From: Saccoglossus kowalevskii
Lineage: Eukaryota; Hemichordata; Enteropneusta; Harrimaniidae
Length of the DNA stretch: 44,363 nucleotides
Reading direction: 5' to 3'
NCBI RefSeq assembly: GCF_000003605.2
Contig: NW_003139015.1
Coordinates: forward strand, 1-44,363
A program made the translations under genes and the position numbers. Shown piece by piece: positions 12,754-23,670 of this stretch. Each line of letters begins with the position of its first letter. Positions within the stretch are counted from its first letter, which is position 1. A model generated the notes under the pieces. That model searched no databases and had not been told where the DNA came from. It worked only from the letters and a program-made list of their open reading frames with translations.

Positions 12754-13476
12754 AGGTCACATATGGCAGTGGGTCAGTAAGTTCGATACATGAACATAGT
12801 ACCTTTCTAGTTCACATATGGCAGTGGGTCTGTAAGTTGGATACATAAACATAATAACTTTCTAGTTCACATGTGGCAGTGGGTCAGTATGTTGGATATA
12901 TGAACATAGTACCTTTCTAGTTCACATATGGCAGCGGGTCAGTATGTTGGATACATGAACATTGTACCTTTCTAGTTCACATATCACATATGGCAGTAGG
13001 TCAGTATGTTGGATATATGAACATAGTACCTTTCTAGTTTCACATATGGCAGTGGGTCAGTAAGTTGGATACATGAACATAATACCTTTCTATTTCACAT
13101 ATGGCAGTGGGTCAGTATGTTGAATACATGAACATAATACCTTTCTAATTCTCATATGGCAGTGGGTCAGTATGTTGGATACATGAACATAATACCTTTC
13201 TAGTTCACATATGGCAGTGGTTTAGTATGTTGGACACATGAACATAGCACCCTTCTTGTTCACATATGGCAGTAGGTCAGTATGTTGGATACAATGACAT
13301 AGTACCTTTCTAGTTCACATATGGCAGTGGGTCAGTATGTTGGATACATGAACATAATACCTTTCTAGTTCACATATGCCAGTGGGTCAGTAAGTTGGAT
13401 ACATGAAAATATTATCTTTCTAATTCACATATGGCAGTGGGTCAGTATGTTGGATACATGAACATAGTACCTTTCT
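12754..13476. repeat. 723-bp tandem duplication, copy 2
   Basis: Base by base I found no difference from 12,031-12,753, including the TGCCAG and GAAAATATTATC private marks and both small insertions. Identity extends a further 30 bp or so to the left until a TAAGTT/TATGTT difference. Copy 2 exits into a GTGTACATATGG unit rather than CTAGGTCAC. It is either a very recent unequal-exchange product or an assembly duplication. Confidence 0.88.
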
Positions 13477-14929
13477 AGTGTACATATGGCAGTTGGTCAG
13501 TATGTTGGATACATGAACATAGTACCTTTCTAGTTCACATATGTCAGTGGGTCAGTAAGTTGGATACATGAACATAGTACCTTTCTAGTGCACATATGGC
13601 AGTGGGTCAGTATGTTGGATACATGAACATAATACCTTTCTAGTTCACATATGGCAGTGGGTCAGTATGTTGGATACATGAACATAGTACCCTTCTAGTT
13701 CACATATGGCAGTAGGTCAGTATGTTGGATACAATGACATAGTACCTTTCTAGTTCACATATGGCAGTGGGTCAGTATGTTGGATACATGAACATAATAC
13801 CTTTCTAGTTCACATATGGCAGTGGGTCAGTAAGTTGGATACATGAAAATAATATCTTTCTAGTTCACATATGGCAGTGGGTCAGTATGTTGGATACATG
13901 AACATAGTACCTTTCTAGTTCACATATGTCAGTGGGTCAGTAAGTTGGATACATTAACAAAATACCTTTCTAGTTCACATATTGCAGTGGGTCTGTATGT
14001 TAGATACATGAACATAGTACCTTTCTAGTGCACATATGGCAGTTGGTCAGTATGTTGGATACATGAACATAATACCTTTCTAGTTCACATATGGCATTGA
14101 GTCAGTATGTTGGATACATGAACATAATACCTTTCTAGTTCACATATGACAGTGGGTCAGTATGTTGGATATATGAACATTGTACCTTTCTAGTTCACAT
14201 ATGGCAGCGGGTCAGTATGTTGGATACATGAACATTGTACCTTTCTAGTTCACATATCACATATGGCAGTAGGTCAGTATGTTGGATATATGAACATAGT
14301 ACCTTTCTAGTTTCACATATGGCAGTGGGTCAGTAAGTTGGATACATGAACATAATACCTTTCTATTTCACATATGGCAGTGGGTCAGTATGTTGAATAC
14401 ATGAACATAATACCTTTCTAATTCTCATATGGCAGTGGGTCAGTATGTTGGATACATGAACATAATACCTTTCTAGTTCACATATGGCAGTGGGTCAGTA
14501 TGTTGGACACATGAACATAGCACCTTTCTAGTTCACATATGGCAGTGGGTCTGTATGTTAGATACATGAACATAGTACCTTTCTAGTGCACATATGGCAG
14601 TTGGTCAGTAGGTTGGATACATGAACATAGTACCTTTCTAGTTCACATATGTCAGTGGGTCAGTATGTTGGATATATGAACATAGTACCTTTCTAGTTCA
14701 TATATTGCAGTAGGCCAGTAAGTTTTATACAAGGACATAGTACCTTTCTAGTTCACATATGGCAGTGGGTCAGTAAGTTGCATACATGAACATAGTACCT
14801 ATCCAATTCACATATGGCAGTGAGTTAGTATGTTGGATACTTTAACATAATACCTTTCTAGTTCACATATGTCAGTGGGTCAGTAAGTTGGATATATGAA
14901 CATAGTACCTTTCTAGTTCACATATTGCA
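13477..14929. repeat. Mixed block with a chimeric exit at about 14,500
   Basis: GTGTACATATGG, TGTCAG, GTACCC, ACAATGAC, GAAAATAATATC, TTAGATAC, CATTGAG, then a type B core start with GCAGCGGG and the 7-bp insertion at 14,250. The GGACAC/ATAGCACC unit near 14,500 ends in TTTCTAG rather than CTTCTTG and jumps to TCTG/TTAGATAC, after which a tail block (TTTTATACAAGG, TTGCATAC, CTTTAAC) leads to GGCTCAG at 14,930. Confidence 0.72.
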
Positions 14930-15259
14930 GTGGCTCAGTATGTTGGATACATGAACATAATACCTTTATAGTTCACATATGGCAGTGGGTCAGTATGTTG
15001 GATACATGAACATAATACCTTTCTAGTTCACATATGGCAGTGGGTCAGTATGTTGGATACATGAACATAATACATTTATAGTTCACATATGGCAGTGGGT
15101 CAGTATGTTGGATACATGAACATAATATCTTTCTAGTTCACATATTGCAGTAGGTCAGTATGTTGGATACAGGAACATAGTACCTTTCTAGTTCACATAT
15201 GGCAGTGGGTCAGTATGTTGGATATATGAACATAGTACCTTTCTAGTTCACATATTGCA
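14930..15259. repeat. Short 6-unit block (330 bp)
   Basis: Between two GGCTCAG anchors only six units occur: GGCTCAG/TTATAG, plain, ACATTTATAG, ATAATATC, GTAGGTCAG with CAGGAAC, and GGATATATG. The core itself is missing, so this is a contracted HOR copy. Confidence 0.75.
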
Positions 15260-16249
15260 GTGGCTCAGTATGTTGGATACATGAACATAATACCTTTATA
15301 GTTCACATATGACAGTGGGTCAGTATGTTGGATACATGAACATAATACCTTTATAGTTCACATATGACAGTGGGTCAGTATGTTGGATACATGAACATAA
15401 TACCTTTCTAGTTCACATATGGCAGTGGGTCAGTAAGTTGGATACATAAACATAATAACTTTCTAGTTCACATGTGGCAGTGGGTCAGTATGTTGGATAT
15501 ATGAACATAGTACCTTTCTAGTTCACATATGGCAGCGGGTCAGTATGTTGGATACATGAACATTGTACCTTTCTAGTTCACATATGGCAGTAGGTCAGTA
15601 TGTTGGATATATGAACATAGTACCTTTCTAGTTCACATATGGCAGTGGGACAGTATGTTGGATACATGAACATAATACCTTTCTATTTCACATATGGCAG
15701 TGGGTCAGTATGTTGAATACATGAACATAATACCTTTCTAGTTCTCATATGGCAGTGGGTCAGTATGTTGGATACATGAACATAGTACCTTTCTAGTTCA
15801 CATATGGCAGTAGGTCAGTATGTTGGATACAATGACATAGTACCTTTCTAGTTCACATATGGCAGTGGGTCAGTATGTTGGATACATTAACATAATACCA
15901 TTCTATTTCACATATGGCAGTGGGTCAGTATGTTGGATACATGAACATAATACCTTTCTAGTTTTCATATGGCAGTGGGTCAGTATGTTGGATACATGAA
16001 CATAGTACCCTTCTAGTTCACATATGGCGGTGGGTCAGTATGTTGGATACATGAACATAATACATTTATAGTTCACATATGGCAGTGGGTCAGTATGTTG
16101 GATACATGAACATAATATCTTTCTAGTTCACATATTGCAGTGGGTCAGTATGTTGGATACAGGAACATAGTACCTTTCTAGTTCACATATGGCAGTGGGT
16201 CAGTATGTTGGATATATGAACATAGTACCTTTCTAGTTCACATATTGCA
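15260..16249. repeat. Compact 18-unit HOR (990 bp)
   Basis: Full type A core with CATGTGG at 15,470 and GTGGGACAG at about 15,645, then GCGGTGGG/ACATTTATAG, ATAATATC, CAGGAAC, GGATATATG. It has the same unit order as 41,376-42,365 and is one unit longer than 3,851-4,785. GTTTTCATATGG at about 15,961 is a local change from GTTCTCATATGG. Confidence 0.82.
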
Positions 16250-17460
16250 GTGGCTCAGTATGTTGGATACATGAACATTGTAACTTTATAGTTCACATAT
16301 GACAGTGGGTCAGTATGTTGGATACATGTACAAAGTACCTTTCTAGTTCACATATGGCAGAAGGTCAGTAAGTTGGATACATGAACATAGTACCTTTCTA
16401 GGTCACATATGGCAGTGGGTCAGTAAGTTCGATACATGAACATAGTACCTTTCTAGTTCACATATGGCAGTGGGTCTGTAAGTTGGATACATAAACATAA
16501 TAACTTTCTAGTTCACATGTGGCAGTGGGTCAGTATGTTGGATATATGAACATAGTACCTTTCTAGTTCACATATGGCAGCGGGTCAGTATGTTGGATAC
16601 ATGAACATTGTACCTTTCTAGTTCACATATCACATATGGCAGTAGGTCAGTATGTTGGATATATGAACATAGTACCTTTCTAGTTTCACATATGGCAGTG
16701 GGTCAGTAAGTTGGATACATGAACATAATACCTTTCTATTTCACATATGGCAGTGGGTCAGTATGTTGAATACATGAACATAATACCTTTCTAATTCTCA
16801 TATGGCAGTGGGTCAGTATGTTGGATACATGAACATAATACCTTTCTAGTTCACATATGGCAGTGGTTTAGTATGTTGGACACATGAACATAGCACCCTT
16901 CTTGTTCACATATGGCAGTAGGTCAGTATGTTGGATACAATGACATAGTACCTTTCTAGTTCACATATGGCAGTGGGTCAGTATGTTGGATACATGAACA
17001 TAATACCTTTCTAGTTCACATATGTCAGTGGGTCAGTAAGTTGGATACATGAAAATAATATCTTTCTAATTCACATATGGCAGTGGGTCAGTATGTTGGA
17101 TACATGAACATAGTACCTTTCTAGTGTACATATGGCAGTTGGTCAGTATGTTGGATACATGAACATAGTACCTTTCTAGTTCACATATGTCAGTGGGTCA
17201 GTAAGTTGGATACATGAACATAGTACCTTTCTAGTGCACATATGGCAGTGGGTCAGTATGTTGGATACATGAACATAATACCTTTCTAGTTCACATATGG
17301 CAGTGGGTCAGTATGTTGGATACATGAACATAGTACCCTTCTAGTTCACATATGGCAGTAGGTCAGTATGTTGGATACAATGACATAGTACCTTTCTAGT
17401 TCACATATGGCAGCGGGTCAGTATGTTGGATACATGAACATTGTACCTTTCTAGTTCACA
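16250..17460. repeat. Type B core block entered through chimeric units
   Basis: GGCTCAG is followed by CATTGTAAC and TTATAG, then a unit with ATGTACAAAGTACC, then GCAGAAGG, CTAGGTCAC, TTCGATAC and a TCTGTAAG/CATAAAC unit (CATGTGG at 16,515). The 7-bp insertion is at 16,623. TAATTCTC, GGACAC/GCACCC, ACAATGAC, GAAAATAATATC, GTGTACATATGG, GTACCC and ACAATGAC follow, and the block then runs straight into another GCAGCGGG unit near 17,412. Confidence 0.75.
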
Positions 17461-18340
17461 TATGGCAGTAGGTCAGTATGTTGGATATATGAACATATTA
17501 CCTTTCTAGTTCACATATGGCAGTGGGTCAGTAAGTTGGATACATGAACATAATACCTTTCTATTTCACATATGGCAGTGGGTCAGTATGTTGAATACAT
17601 GAACATAATACCTTTCTAGTTCTCATATGGCAGTGGGTCTGTATGTTGGATACAGGAACATAGTACCTTTCTAGTTCACATATGGCAGTGGGTCAGTATG
17701 TTGTATACATGAAGACAATACCTTTCTAGTTCACATATGGCAGTGGGTCAGTATGTTGGATACATGAACATAATACCTTTCTAGTTCACATATGGCAGTG
17801 GGTCAGTATCTTGGATACATGAACATAATACATTTCTAGTTCACATATGGCAGTGGGTCAGTATGTTGGATACATGAACATAATACCTTTCTAGTTCACA
17901 TATTGCAGTGGGTCAGTATGTTGGATACAGGAACATAGTACCTTTCTAGTTCACATATGGCAGTGGGTCAGTATGTTGGATATATGAACATAGTACCTTT
18001 CTAGTTCACATATTGCAGTGGCTCAGTATGTTGGATACATGAACATAATACCTTTATAGTTCACATATGACAGTGGGTCAGTATGTTGGATACATGAACA
18101 TAATACCTTTATAGTTCACATATGACAGTGGGTCAGTATGTTGGATACATGAACATAATACCTTTCTAGTTCACATATGGCAGTGGGTCAGTAAGTTGGA
18201 TACATAAACATAATAACTTTCTAGTTCACATGTGGCAGTGGGTCAGTATGTTGGATATATGAACATAGTACCTTTCTAGTTCACATATGGCAGCGGGTCA
18301 GTATGTTGGATACATGAACATTGTACCTTTCTAGTTCACA
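17461..18340. repeat. 16-unit HOR (880 bp), copy 1 of an alternating set
   Basis: Measured from one GTAGGTCAG unit with GGATATATG and CATATTACC to the next. It includes TTGAATAC, a TCTG unit fused to CAGGAAC, GTATAC, a GTATCTTGG unit (17,808), CAGGAAC, GGCTCAG (18,018), CATAAAC/CATGTGG (18,228) and GCAGCGGG. CATATTACC and GTATCTTGG are marks restricted to this neighbourhood, except that CATATTACC also occurs near 42,722. Confidence 0.82.
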
Positions 18341-19330
18341 TATGGCAGTAGGTCAGTATGTTGGATATATGAACATATTACCTTTCTAGTTCACATATGG
18401 CAGTGGGTCAGTAAGTTGGATACATGAACATAATACCTTTCTATTTCACATATGGCAGTGGGTCAGTATGTTGAATACATGAACATAATACCTTTCTAGT
18501 TCTCATATGGCAGTTGGTCAGTATGTTGGATACATGAACATAATACCTTTCTAGTTCACATATGTCAGTGGGTCAGTAAGTTGGATACATGAACAGAATA
18601 CTTTTCTAGTTCACATATGGCAGTGGGTCTGTATGTTGGATATATGAACATAGTACCTTTCTAGTTCACATATGGCAGTGGGTCAGTATGTTGTATACAT
18701 GAAGACAATACCTTTCTAGTTCACATATGGCAGTGGGTCAGTATGTTGGATACATGAACATAATACCTTTCTAGTTCACATATGGCAGTGGGTCAGTATC
18801 TTGGATACATGAACATAATACATTTCTAGTTCACATATGGCAGTGGGTCAGTATGTTGGATACATGAACATAATACCTTTCTAGTTCACATATTGCAGTG
18901 GGTCAGTATGTTGGATACAGGAACATAGTACCTTTCTAGTTCACATATGGCAGTGGGTCAGTATGTTGGATATATGAACATAGTACCTTTCTAGTTCACA
19001 TATTGCAGTGGCTCAGTATGTTGGATACATGAACATAATACCTTTATAGTTCACATATGACAGTGGGTCAGTATGTTGGATACATGAACATAATACCTTT
19101 ATAGTTCACATATGACAGTGGGTCAGTATGTTGGATACATGAACATAATACCTTTCTAGTTCACATATGGCAGTGGGTCAGTAAGTTGGATACATAAACA
19201 TACTAACTTTCTAGTTCACATGTGGCAGTGGGTCAGTATGTTGGATATATGAACATAGTACCTTTCTAGTTCACATATGGCAGCGGGTCAGTATGTTGGA
19301 TACATGAACATTGTACCTTTCTAGTTCACA
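18341..19330. repeat. 18-unit HOR (990 bp) of the alternating set
   Basis: Same as the flanking 16-unit copies, but the TCTG/CAGGAAC unit is replaced by three units: GTTGGTCAG, TGTCAG with CAGAATACTTTTC, and TCTG with GGATATATG. It carries GTATCTTGG (18,798) and CATATTACC. Its CATAAAC unit has CATACTAAC, a mark otherwise seen only near 42,560. Confidence 0.82.
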
Positions 19331-20210
19331 TATGGCAGTAGGTCAGTATGTTGGATATATGAACATATTACCTTTCTAGTTCACATATGGCAGTGGGTCA
19401 GTAAGTTGGATACATGAACATAATACCTTTCTATTTCACATATGGCAGTGGGTCAGTATGTTGAATACATGAACATAATACCTTTCTAGTTCTCATATGG
19501 CAGTGGGTCTGTATGTTGGATACAGGAACATAGTACCTTTCTAGTTCACATATGGCAGTGGGTCAGTATGTTGTATACATGAAGACAATACCTTTCTAGT
19601 TCACATATGGCAGTGGGTCAGTATGTTGGATACATGAACATAATACCTTTCTAGTTCACATATGGCAGTGGGTCAGTATCTTGGATACATGAACATAATA
19701 CATTTATAGTTCACATATGGCAGTGGGTCAGTATGTTGGATACATGAACATAATATCTTTCTAGTTCACATATTGCAGTGGGTCAGTATGTTGGATACAG
19801 GAACATAGTACCTTTCTAGTTCACATATGGCAGTGGGTCAGTATGTTGGATATATGAACATAGTACCTTTCTAGTTCACATATTGCAGTGGCTCAGTATG
19901 TTGGATACATGAACATAATACCTTTATAGTTCACATATGACAGTGGGTCAGTATGTTGGATACATGAACATAATACCTTTATAGTTCACATATGACAGTG
20001 GGTCAGTATGTTGGATACATGAACATAATACCTTTCTAGTTCACATATGTCAGTGGGTCAGTAAGTTGGATACATAAACATAATAACTTTCTAGTTCACA
20101 TGTGGCAGTGGGTCAGTATGTTGGATATATGAACATAGTACCTTTCTAGTTCACATATGGCAGCGGGTCAGTATGTTGGATACATGAACATTGTACCTTT
20201 CTAGTTCACA
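19331..20210. repeat. 16-unit HOR (880 bp), copy 2 of the alternating set
   Basis: Returns to the 16-unit order with the TCTG/CAGGAAC fused unit at about 19,507, exactly 1,870 bp after its counterpart at 17,637, and with GTATCTTGG at 19,678. It differs from the first copy in having ACATTTATAG and ATAATATC units where that copy has ACATTTCTAG and ATAATACC, and in a TGTCAG at about 20,049. Confidence 0.8.
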
Positions 20211-21270
20211 TATGGCAGTAGGTCAGTATGTTGGATATATGAACATAGTACCTTTCTAGTTCACATATGGCAGTGGGTCAGTATGTTGGATACATGAACA
20301 TAATACCTTTCTATTTCACATATGGCAGTGGGTCAGTATGTTGAATACATGAACATAATACCTTTCTAGTTCTCATATGGCAGTGGGTCAGTATGTTGGA
20401 TACATGAACATAGTACCCTTCTAGTTCACATATGGCAGTAGGTCAGTATGTTGGATACAATGACATAGTACCTTTCTAGTTCACATATGGCAGTGGGTCA
20501 TTATGTTGGATATATGAACATAGTACCTTTCTAGTTCACATATGTCAGTGGGTCAGTAAGTTGGATACATGAACAAAATACCTTTCTAGTTCACATATTG
20601 CAGTGGGTCTGTATGTTAGATACATGAACATAGTACCTTTCTAGTGCACATATGGCAGTTGGTCAGTAGGTTGGATACATGAACATAGTACCTTTCTAGT
20701 TCACATATGTCAGTGGGTCAGTATGTTGGATATATGAACATAGTACCTTTCTAGTTCATATATTGCAGTAGGCCAGTAAGTTTAATACAAGGACATAGTA
20801 CATTTCTAGTTCACATATGGCAGTGGGTCAGTAAGTTGCATACATGAACATAGTACCTATCCAATTCACATATGGCAGTGAGTTAGTATGTTGGATACTT
20901 GAACATAATACCTTTCTAGTTCACATATGTCAGTGGGTCAGTAAGTTGGATACATGAACAGAATACTTTTCTAGTTCACATATGGCAGTGGGTCTGTATG
21001 TTGGATTCATGAACATAGTACCTTTCTAGTTCACATATGGCAGTGGGTCAGTATGTTGGATACATGAACATAATACCTTTCTAGTTCACATATGACAGTG
21101 GGTCATTATGTTGGATACATGAACATAATACCTTTCTAGTTCACATATGGCGGTGGGTCAGTATGTTGGATACATGAACATAATACATTTATAGTTCACA
21201 TATGGCAGTGGGTCAGTATGTTGGATACATGAACATAATATCTTTCTAGTTCACATATTGCAGTGGGTCA
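20211..21270. repeat. Type A core remnant plus tail block
   Basis: GTAGGTCAG, TATTTC, TTGAATAC, GTACCC, ACAATGAC, then TTAGATAC, GTAGGTTGG, TTTAATACAAGG, TTGCATAC, CTTGAAC, CAGAATAC, a TCTG unit with GGATTCATG (about 21,004), TGACAG with CATTATG, ACATTTATAG and ATAATATC. GGATTCATG and the TGACAG/CATTATG combination recur together near 36,548 and 36,630, so these two stretches share a recent origin. Confidence 0.75.
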
Positions 21271-23615
21271 GTATGTTGGATACATGAACATAATACCTTT
21301 CTAGTTCACATATGGCAGTGGGTCAGTATGTTGGATACATGAACATAATACATTTCTAGTTCACATATGGCAGTGGGTCAGTATGTTGGATACATGAACA
21401 TAATACCTTTCTAGTTCACATATTGCAGTGGGTCAGTATGTTGGATACAGGAACATAGTACCTTTCTAGTTCACATATGGCACTGAGTCAGTATGTTGGA
21501 TACATGAACATAATACCTTTCTAGTTCACATATGGCAGTGGGTCAGTATGTTGGATATATGAACATTGTACCTTTCTAGGTCACATATGGCAGTGGGTCA
21601 TTAAGTTGGATACATGAACATAATACATTTCTAGCTCACATATGGCAGTGGGTCTGTATGTTAGATACATGAACATAGTACCTTTCTAGTGCACATATGG
21701 CAGTTGGTCAGTATGTTGGATACATGAACATAATACCTTTCTAGTTCACATATGGCATTGAGTCAGTATGTTGGATACATGAACATAATACCTTTCTAGT
21801 TCACATATGACAGTGGGTCAGTATGTTGGATATATGAACATTGTACCTTTCTAGGTCACATATGGCAGTGGGTCATTAAGTTGGATACATGAACAAAGTA
21901 CCTTTCTAGTTCACATATGGCAGAAGGTCAGTAAGTTGGATACATGAACATAGTACCTTTCTAGGTCACATATGGCAGTGGGTCAGTAAGTTCGATACAT
22001 GAACATAGTACCTTTCTAGTTCACATATGGCAGTGGGTCTGTATGTTGGATACATGAACATAGTACCTTTCTAGTTCATATATGGCAGTTGGTCAGTATG
22101 TTGGATACATGAACATAATACCTTTCGAGTTCACATATGTCAGTGGGTCAGTAAGTTGGATACATGAACAGAATACTTTTCTAGTTCACATATGGCAGTG
22201 GGTCTGTATGTTGGATATATGAACATAGTACCTTTCTAGTTCACATATGGCAGTGGGTCAGTATGTTGTATACATGAAGACAATACCTTTTCTAGTTCAC
22301 ATATGGCAGTGGGTCAGTATGTTGGATACATGAACATAATACATTTCTAGTTCACATATGGCAGTGGGTCAGTATGTTGGATACATGAACATAATACCTT
22401 TCTAGTTCACATATTGCAGTGGGTCAGTATGTTGGATACAGGAACATAGTACCTTTCTAGTTCACATATGGCACTGAGTCAGTATGTTGGATACATGAAC
22501 ATAATACCTTTCTAGTTCACATATGGCAGTGGGTCAGTATGTTGGATATATGAACATTGTACCTTTCTAGGTCACATATGGCAGTGGGTCATTAAGTTGG
22601 ATACATGAACATAATACATTTCTAGCTCACATATGGCAGTGGGTCTGTATGTTGGATACATGCACATAGTACCTTTCTAGTTCATATATGGCAGTTGGTC
22701 AGTATTTTGGATACATGAACATAATACCTTTCTAGTTCACATATGTCAGTGGGTCAGTAAGTTGGATACATGAACAGAATACTTTTCTAGTTCACATATG
22801 GCAGTGGGTCTGTATGTTGGATATATGAACATAGTACCTTTCTAGTTCACATATGGCAGTGGGTCAGTATGTTGGATACATGAACATAATACATTTCTAG
22901 TTCACATATGGCAGTGGGTCAGTATGTTGGATACATGAACATAATACCTTTCTAGTTCACATATTGCAGTGGGTCAGTATGTTGGATACAGGAACATAGT
23001 ACCTTTCTAGTTCACATATGGCACTGAGTCAGTATGTTGGATACATGAACATAATACCTTTCTAGTTCACATATGGCAGTGGGTCAGTATGTTGGATATA
23101 TGAACATTGTACCTTTCTAGGTCACATATGGCAGTGGGTCATTAAGTTGGATACATGAACATAATACATTTCTAGCTCACATATGGCAGTGGGTCTGTAT
23201 GTTGGATACATGAACATAGTACCTTTCTAGTTCATATATGGCAGTTGGTCAGTATGTTGGATACATGAACATAATACCTTTCTAGTTCACATATGTCAGT
23301 GGGTCAGTAAGTTGGATACATGAACAGAATACTTTTCTAGTTCACATATGGCAGTGGGTCTGTATGTTGGATATATGAACATAGTACCTTTCTAGTTCAC
23401 ATATGGCAGTGGGTCAGTATGTTGTATACATGAAGACAATACCTTTCTAGTTCACATATGGCAGTGGGTCAGTATGTTGAATACATGAACATAATACCTT
23501 TCTAGTTCACATATGGCAGTGGGTCAGTATGTTGGATACATGAACATAATACATTTCTAGTTCACATATGGCAGTGGGTCAGTATGTTGGATACATGAAC
23601 ATAATACCTTTCTAG

Positions 23616-23670
23616 TTCACATATGGCAGTGGGTCAGTATGTTGGATACATGAACATAATACCTTTCTAG
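23616..23670. repeat. Exemplar consensus monomer
   Basis: This copy matches the majority base at every position by eye and serves as the reference for unit coordinates used here (position 1 is the first T of TTCACATATG). G+C is 21 of 55 bases. It contains no CG dinucleotide. The most common alternative bases are A for T at position 24 (TAAGTT against TATGTT), G for A at position 44 (GTACC against ATACC), and changes at positions 10-12 (TGGC, TGAC, TGTC or TTGC). Confidence 0.93.
23632..23663. repeat. Imperfect inverted repeat inside the monomer
   Basis: Unit positions 17-48 form a dyad. The left arm is GGT, a CAG spacer and TATGTT. The loop is GGATACATG. The right arm is AACATA, an AT or GT spacer and ACC. 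TATGTT pairs with AACATA (6 bp) and GGT pairs with ACC (3 bp) around a 3/2-nt internal loop. It recurs in most units, so the array holds several hundred potential hairpins. The TAAGTT variant units break one inner pair without a compensating change in AACATA, so there is no covariation supporting a selected RNA fold. Confidence 0.75.

Noticed and set aside
23616-23670. CENP-B box in the monomer
   Set aside because: The box needs CpG-containing TTCG and CGGG parts in fixed spacing. The consensus lacks CpG, and the variants with TTCG or CGGG are in different units.
23616-23670. Shorter internal periodicity from which the 55-bp unit might have been built
   Set aside because: CAGT recurs nine bases apart and several short ATACATGAACATA-like echoes exist, but no sub-repeat covers the unit convincingly.
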